A stretch of DNA of 64,000 nucleotides from Verrucomicrobiota bacterium (GTDB lineage Bacteria; Verrucomicrobiota; Verrucomicrobiia; Opitutales; Opitutaceae), in contig JAEWIY010000006.1 in NCBI GenBank assembly GCA_023386835.1, forward strand, positions 1-64,000. Direction: 5' to 3'. A program made the translations under genes and the position numbers. Shown here in pieces: positions 61,116 to 64,000 of this stretch. The notes under the pieces were generated by a model that saw only the letters and a list, made by a program, of their open reading frames with translations, ran no database searches and had not been told where the DNA came from. The first letter of the stretch is position 1, and every line of letters starts with the position of its first letter.

Positions 61116-63224
61116 ATGTTCACCAGCCGCCGCCAGTTCCTGCAAACGACGACTCTCCTCGGCGCGGCCTGGCCGCTGACGCGGCTGTCCGCCCTCGGCG
61201 CCTCAGCGCCCGCACCGTCCACCTCCACCGCTTCACCTCATCTCGGCACCTCCAAGGCCGGCCTTTTGTTTGACGCGGCCGACATTCCCCGCATCCGCGC
61301 CAACCTTGATCGGCCGCGCTTCGCCGCGATGCGCCAAAGCATGCTTGAGGCGGATCTGGCGGCTGATCGAAAGTTTCTCGAGGAAGAGCTGCGGCTGAAC
61401 AACCACGTCACCGACCAGTCCCGCGCCCGCGCGATCCTCGAACGCACCGCGTTTGCGTATGTGCTGTTTGGCGACACAGCGCAGCGCGACCTGGCAAAAC
61501 TGGCGTTGCGGCGGCTGCTGGACTATCCCAAGTGGGACTACTTCCTGGAGGGCGGGCAGCACGTCATCGGCATCCAACGTGCGTCCGAGGCCTGCATCGC
61601 CGTTGCGTGCGCGCTCGACTGGCTGGGGGACGCGTTGACCGCCCAGGAACGCAGCGAGGCCGAGGAAGCGCTGGCCACCAAAGGCGCGCCGGCGTGCTAC
61701 CGCACCTTGTACGGCATGAAGTATCCGGATCGGGTGCGCGGCTGGTCGTTGGATCCCGAAGAGAATTTCCCGGCGCAGATGGATCTGTCGCGTTGGCCGT
61801 TGATCCTGAACACGAACAACCTGAAGGTGATCCCGCTCTGCGGCCTCGGGTTCGCGGCGCTCTGGTTGCACGGACGCCATCCGGAGACCGAGAAGTGGCT
61901 CGACATGGCCCGCCAGAGCGCCCGCGCGTTCTCGACGATCTTCGGACTCGATGGATCGTACGACGAGGGTCTCGGTTACTGGGGTTACACCAAGCTGCAC
62001 CTTGTGCTGTTCGCAGAGGCGCTGCAGCGGCGCACGGGCATCGACGAAACGCAGTTGATCGACTACCCCGCCACCGCGCGGTTCGCCCTGGCGATGACGA
62101 TGCCGACGCTCGGTGCTCCCTTCGTAAACCCGAACGAGCGCGCCGCCTACAACTTCGTCCCCAAGGGCATCATCGATCCCGCGCACGACCTGGTGAACTT
62201 CGGTGACTCCGGCGTCGGCGCCGACGTGACCGCCGTGCCGTGGATCGCGGAGCGCCACAACGATCCGGTCTGTCGCACCATCGCGAACGAGATCGGAGCC
62301 ATCAAGCACCTGCACGGCGCGATCTGGTATCGCAACGAAGGCCCGAGCGCGCCCCCGGAGCCGGAGTTGCTCGATGTACGTTTCACCAATGACTGGGTGA
62401 TCTCGCGCACCGGCTGGACCGCTCGCGACTGCGTCGTGGCCTTCCGCAGCGGCGGTCCCGCCAATCATGAACACGCCGACCGCAACAGCGTCATCTTCAA
62501 GGCGCACGGCGAACGTCTGTTCCACGACCCGTTCAAGGCCGGTTACGATCCCAAGGGGCCGCGCTGGCTGCTGCGACAGACGGAGGCGCACACAGCGCTG
62601 CTGATCGGTCGCCGCGGCCATCAGTATCACAAGGGCGAGGAGGGCACCAACTCCTCCTGGGCCGAAGCGAAAATCATTCACCACGGCACGGGACCTGGCT
62701 GGATGGTGGCGGTCAGCGACGCCACGGAGGCGTATCAACTCGTCAACGACAAGGTGAAGTTCGTCGAACGCACGCTCGCCTACCTGAAACCGGACCTCCT
62801 GCTGATCCTCGACCGGGTGCAACTTGCTCCCGGCGCATCCGCCGCCGTACAGGCGCGCTTTCAGGTGAACAACGAGGACGGTCACGGCCGGGCCTCAGTC
62901 GAGGGCACCACATTCCGGATCGAGCGTCCACACGCCCACCTGCTCGCGACGGTGCACGGCGCGCAGGCGCCGAAGGTCCGCGCGAGTAAACTGAACCTGC
63001 CCGAAGAGGAAGGTGAGTACCCGTACGTCGAGGTCGAATCGGCGTCGGGGCTCGAGCACAATCTGCTGACCATCGCCGCGGCCGCGCCCGCGGGCGAAGC
63101 GTTGGCGCCCCTCTCGGTGACGCCACAGAACGGCGGGTGGGCCGTGACGGGCACGCATCGTGGTCGTCCGGTCAACGTGCGAATCGAGCTGGGCGAGGAG
63201 CGCCCCCGCGTCTCCATCAGCTGA
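61116..63224 (+). CDS. Tat-exported heparinase II/III-like polysaccharide lyase
   Basis: A 702-residue enzyme with a twin-arginine-like signal (SRRQFLQTTTLLGAAW). The first half is an (alpha/alpha) toroid (about 50-380; SEACIAVACALDWLGD, GSYDEGLGYWGY), the second half an antiparallel beta-sandwich with the heparinase II/III motif GGPANHEHADRNSVIF near 448-463, whose His is probably catalytic. It should cut an acidic polysaccharide by beta-elimination in the periplasm. It lies 5 bp after the ROK gene and 15 bp before the symporter gene. Confidence 0.87.
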   Translation: MFTSRRQFLQTTTLLGAAWPLTRLSALGASAPAPSTSTASPHLGTSKAGLLFDAADIPRIRANLDRPRFAAMRQSMLEADLAADRKFLEEELRLNNHVTDQSRARAILERTAFAYVLFGDTAQRDLAKLALRRLLDYPKWDYFLEGGQHVIGIQRASEACIAVACALDWLGDALTAQERSEAEEALATKGAPACYRTLYGMKYPDRVRGWSLDPEENFPAQMDLSRWPLILNTNNLKVIPLCGLGFAALWLHGRHPETEKWLDMARQSARAFSTIFGLDGSYDEGLGYWGYTKLHLVLFAEALQRRTGIDETQLIDYPATARFALAMTMPTLGAPFVNPNERAAYNFVPKGIIDPAHDLVNFGDSGVGADVTAVPWIAERHNDPVCRTIANEIGAIKHLHGAIWYRNEGPSAPPEPELLDVRFTNDWVISRTGWTARDCVVAFRSGGPANHEHADRNSVIFKAHGERLFHDPFKAGYDPKGPRWLLRQTEAHTALLIGRRGHQYHKGEEGTNSSWAEAKIIHHGTGPGWMVAVSDATEAYQLVNDKVKFVERTLAYLKPDLLLILDRVQLAPGASAAVQARFQVNNEDGHGRASVEGTTFRIERPHAHLLATVHGAQAPKVRASKLNLPEEEGEYPYVEVESASGLEHNLLTIAAAAPAGEALAPLSVTPQNGGWAVTGTHRGRPVNVRIELGEERPRVSIS

Positions 63225-63239
63225 CCGACGGCGCCTTCG

Positions 63240-64000
63240 ATGCCCGCCTTCAACACGGTCAACGCCGCGGACTACGCGCTGATCGCGCTGTACTTCGCGA
63301 TCGTGATCGCAGTGGGCGTGTATTCGGCTCGTCGTAACAAGAGCACCGACGACTACTTCAAGGCCGGTGGTCAGGTTCCTTGGGTCCTGGCCGGGCTGTC
63401 GAACTGGGTTTCGGGCTTCTCCGCCTTCATGTTTGTGGCGGCGGCGGGTTTCACCTACCGGATCGGGATTGGTGCCATCGTCATCTTCAGCACGGCGGCA
63501 TGGGCGTACCTCATCGGCTACTTCTACTTCGCCAAGATGTGGCGGCGCTCCCGCATCAACTCACCGCTCCAGTTCCTCACCCGCCGCTATTCGCCCTCGA
63601 CGACCTACTTCTACTCGGTCACCGCCATCGTGCCGCAAATCGTCGGCATCGGCCAGGGTTTGTACATTCTCTGCATTTTCGTCTCGACCGCGCTCGGCTT
63701 CGGCAACGAACAGTTCACGGTCCTCGGTGTATCGCTCAATGGCCTACAGGCCTCCGTCCTCCTCGTCGGGGTGGTGATGGTGCTGTACACCGTGATCGGC
63801 GGGCTGTGGGCCGCCGTGCTCTCCGATGCGGTGCAATCGATCATCATCATCGTGATGACGGTGATCATCTTCCCCGTTTCCTATGCCTACCTCGGCCAGG
63901 GCAGTGGGATCTTCGCCGGCTTTCAGCGCATGGTGCGGGAGGTGCCGGCCGAGTTCTTCACGCTGCAGGGGCAGGCGGCGCAGCCGTTGTTCCTGATCGC
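63240..64000 (+). CDS. Sodium:solute symporter (SSS family), N-terminal part
   Basis: Inner-membrane Na+-coupled transporter of the SSS family; 253 residues are inside the window and the gene continues past the right edge. It has helices from residue 11 on, the family phrases STDDYFKAGGQVPW (about 35-48) and GLSNWVSGFSAFMF (52-65), and VLYTVIGGLWAAVLSDAVQ near 182-200, a standard SSS signature. As the last gene of block E it is the likely import step for the mono- or disaccharide released by the lyase and the GxGYxYP protein. Confidence 0.92.
   Translation, partial: MPAFNTVNAADYALIALYFAIVIAVGVYSARRNKSTDDYFKAGGQVPWVLAGLSNWVSGFSAFMFVAAAGFTYRIGIGAIVIFSTAAWAYLIGYFYFAKMWRRSRINSPLQFLTRRYSPSTTYFYSVTAIVPQIVGIGQGLYILCIFVSTALGFGNEQFTVLGVSLNGLQASVLLVGVVMVLYTVIGGLWAAVLSDAVQSIIIIVMTVIIFPVSYAYLGQGSGIFAGFQRMVREVPAEFFTLQGQAAQPLFLI

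Noticed and set aside
1..64000. CRISPR arrays, rRNA genes, prophage genes
   Set aside because: No regularly spaced repeats, no rRNA-like sequence and no phage structural genes were seen.

Overview
The window is high-GC bacterial DNA with almost no wasted space. It looks like a chromosome segment of an Opitutaceae-type Verrucomicrobium. That placement is inference. It rests on TonB-dependent receptors without SusD partners, Tat-exported Gfo/Idh/MocA oxidoreductases, a PocR-AraC regulator, GntR/LacI chimeric regulators and a fused ccoN-ccoO gene. I could not run a homology search.

Layout. 1-6575 (minus strand) is a cbb3-type cytochrome c oxidase operon, read as a small membrane protein, ccoNO fusion, ccoQ, a one-haem ccoP, ccoG, a 53-residue membrane protein, a SafE-like membrane protein and ccoI (cut by the window edge). 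6888-12486 holds housekeeping and regulatory genes: a cysteine-containing unknown, PocR-AraC, D-lactate dehydrogenase, a lone receiver domain, an exported amidohydrolase, and DoxX divergent from HxlR. 12601-16726 is an iron-uptake set: TPR protein, siderophore receptor and PKHD-type oxygenase. 16727-17271 contains a perfect 19-bp palindrome, a candidate structured small RNA with a strong terminator, and tRNA-Leu(CAA). 17312-23569 looks like variable DNA: a frameshifted secreted protein, 700 bp without a gene, a large secreted beta-helix protein, and a complete IS21-family element whose inverted repeats and 6-bp target duplication I can place.

23657-63999 is a long run of carbohydrate catabolism in several blocks. 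Block A (23657-32139, mostly minus): TonB receptor, alpha/alpha-barrel protein, MFS transporter and two GH29-like proteins, with a divergent GntR/LacI regulator and repeated TGTNNNTACR operators. Block B (32293-40495): two exported Gfo/Idh/MocA proteins, an alpha/beta hydrolase, a TIM-barrel isomerase-like protein and a secreted beta-helix protein. Block C (40492-47307): M20 deacylase, enolase-superfamily protein and BNR-repeat protein, divergent from an NAD-dependent epimerase, a DapA-type lyase and a TetR regulator, with paired CCAATCGGT operators between the two arms. Block D (47312-53466): two divergent glycosidase-like proteins, a small exported protein and an exported RidA. Block E (53743-64000): a LacI-like sensor without a visible HTH, a 1005-residue TonB receptor, a lipocalin-like exported protein, a GxGYxYP protein, a ROK kinase, a heparinase II/III-like lyase and a sodium:solute symporter cut by the right edge.

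The best candidates for something undescribed are block C with its paired operators, the small-RNA locus at 16855-17005, and the palindromic elements embedded in coding sequence at 54615 and 60202.
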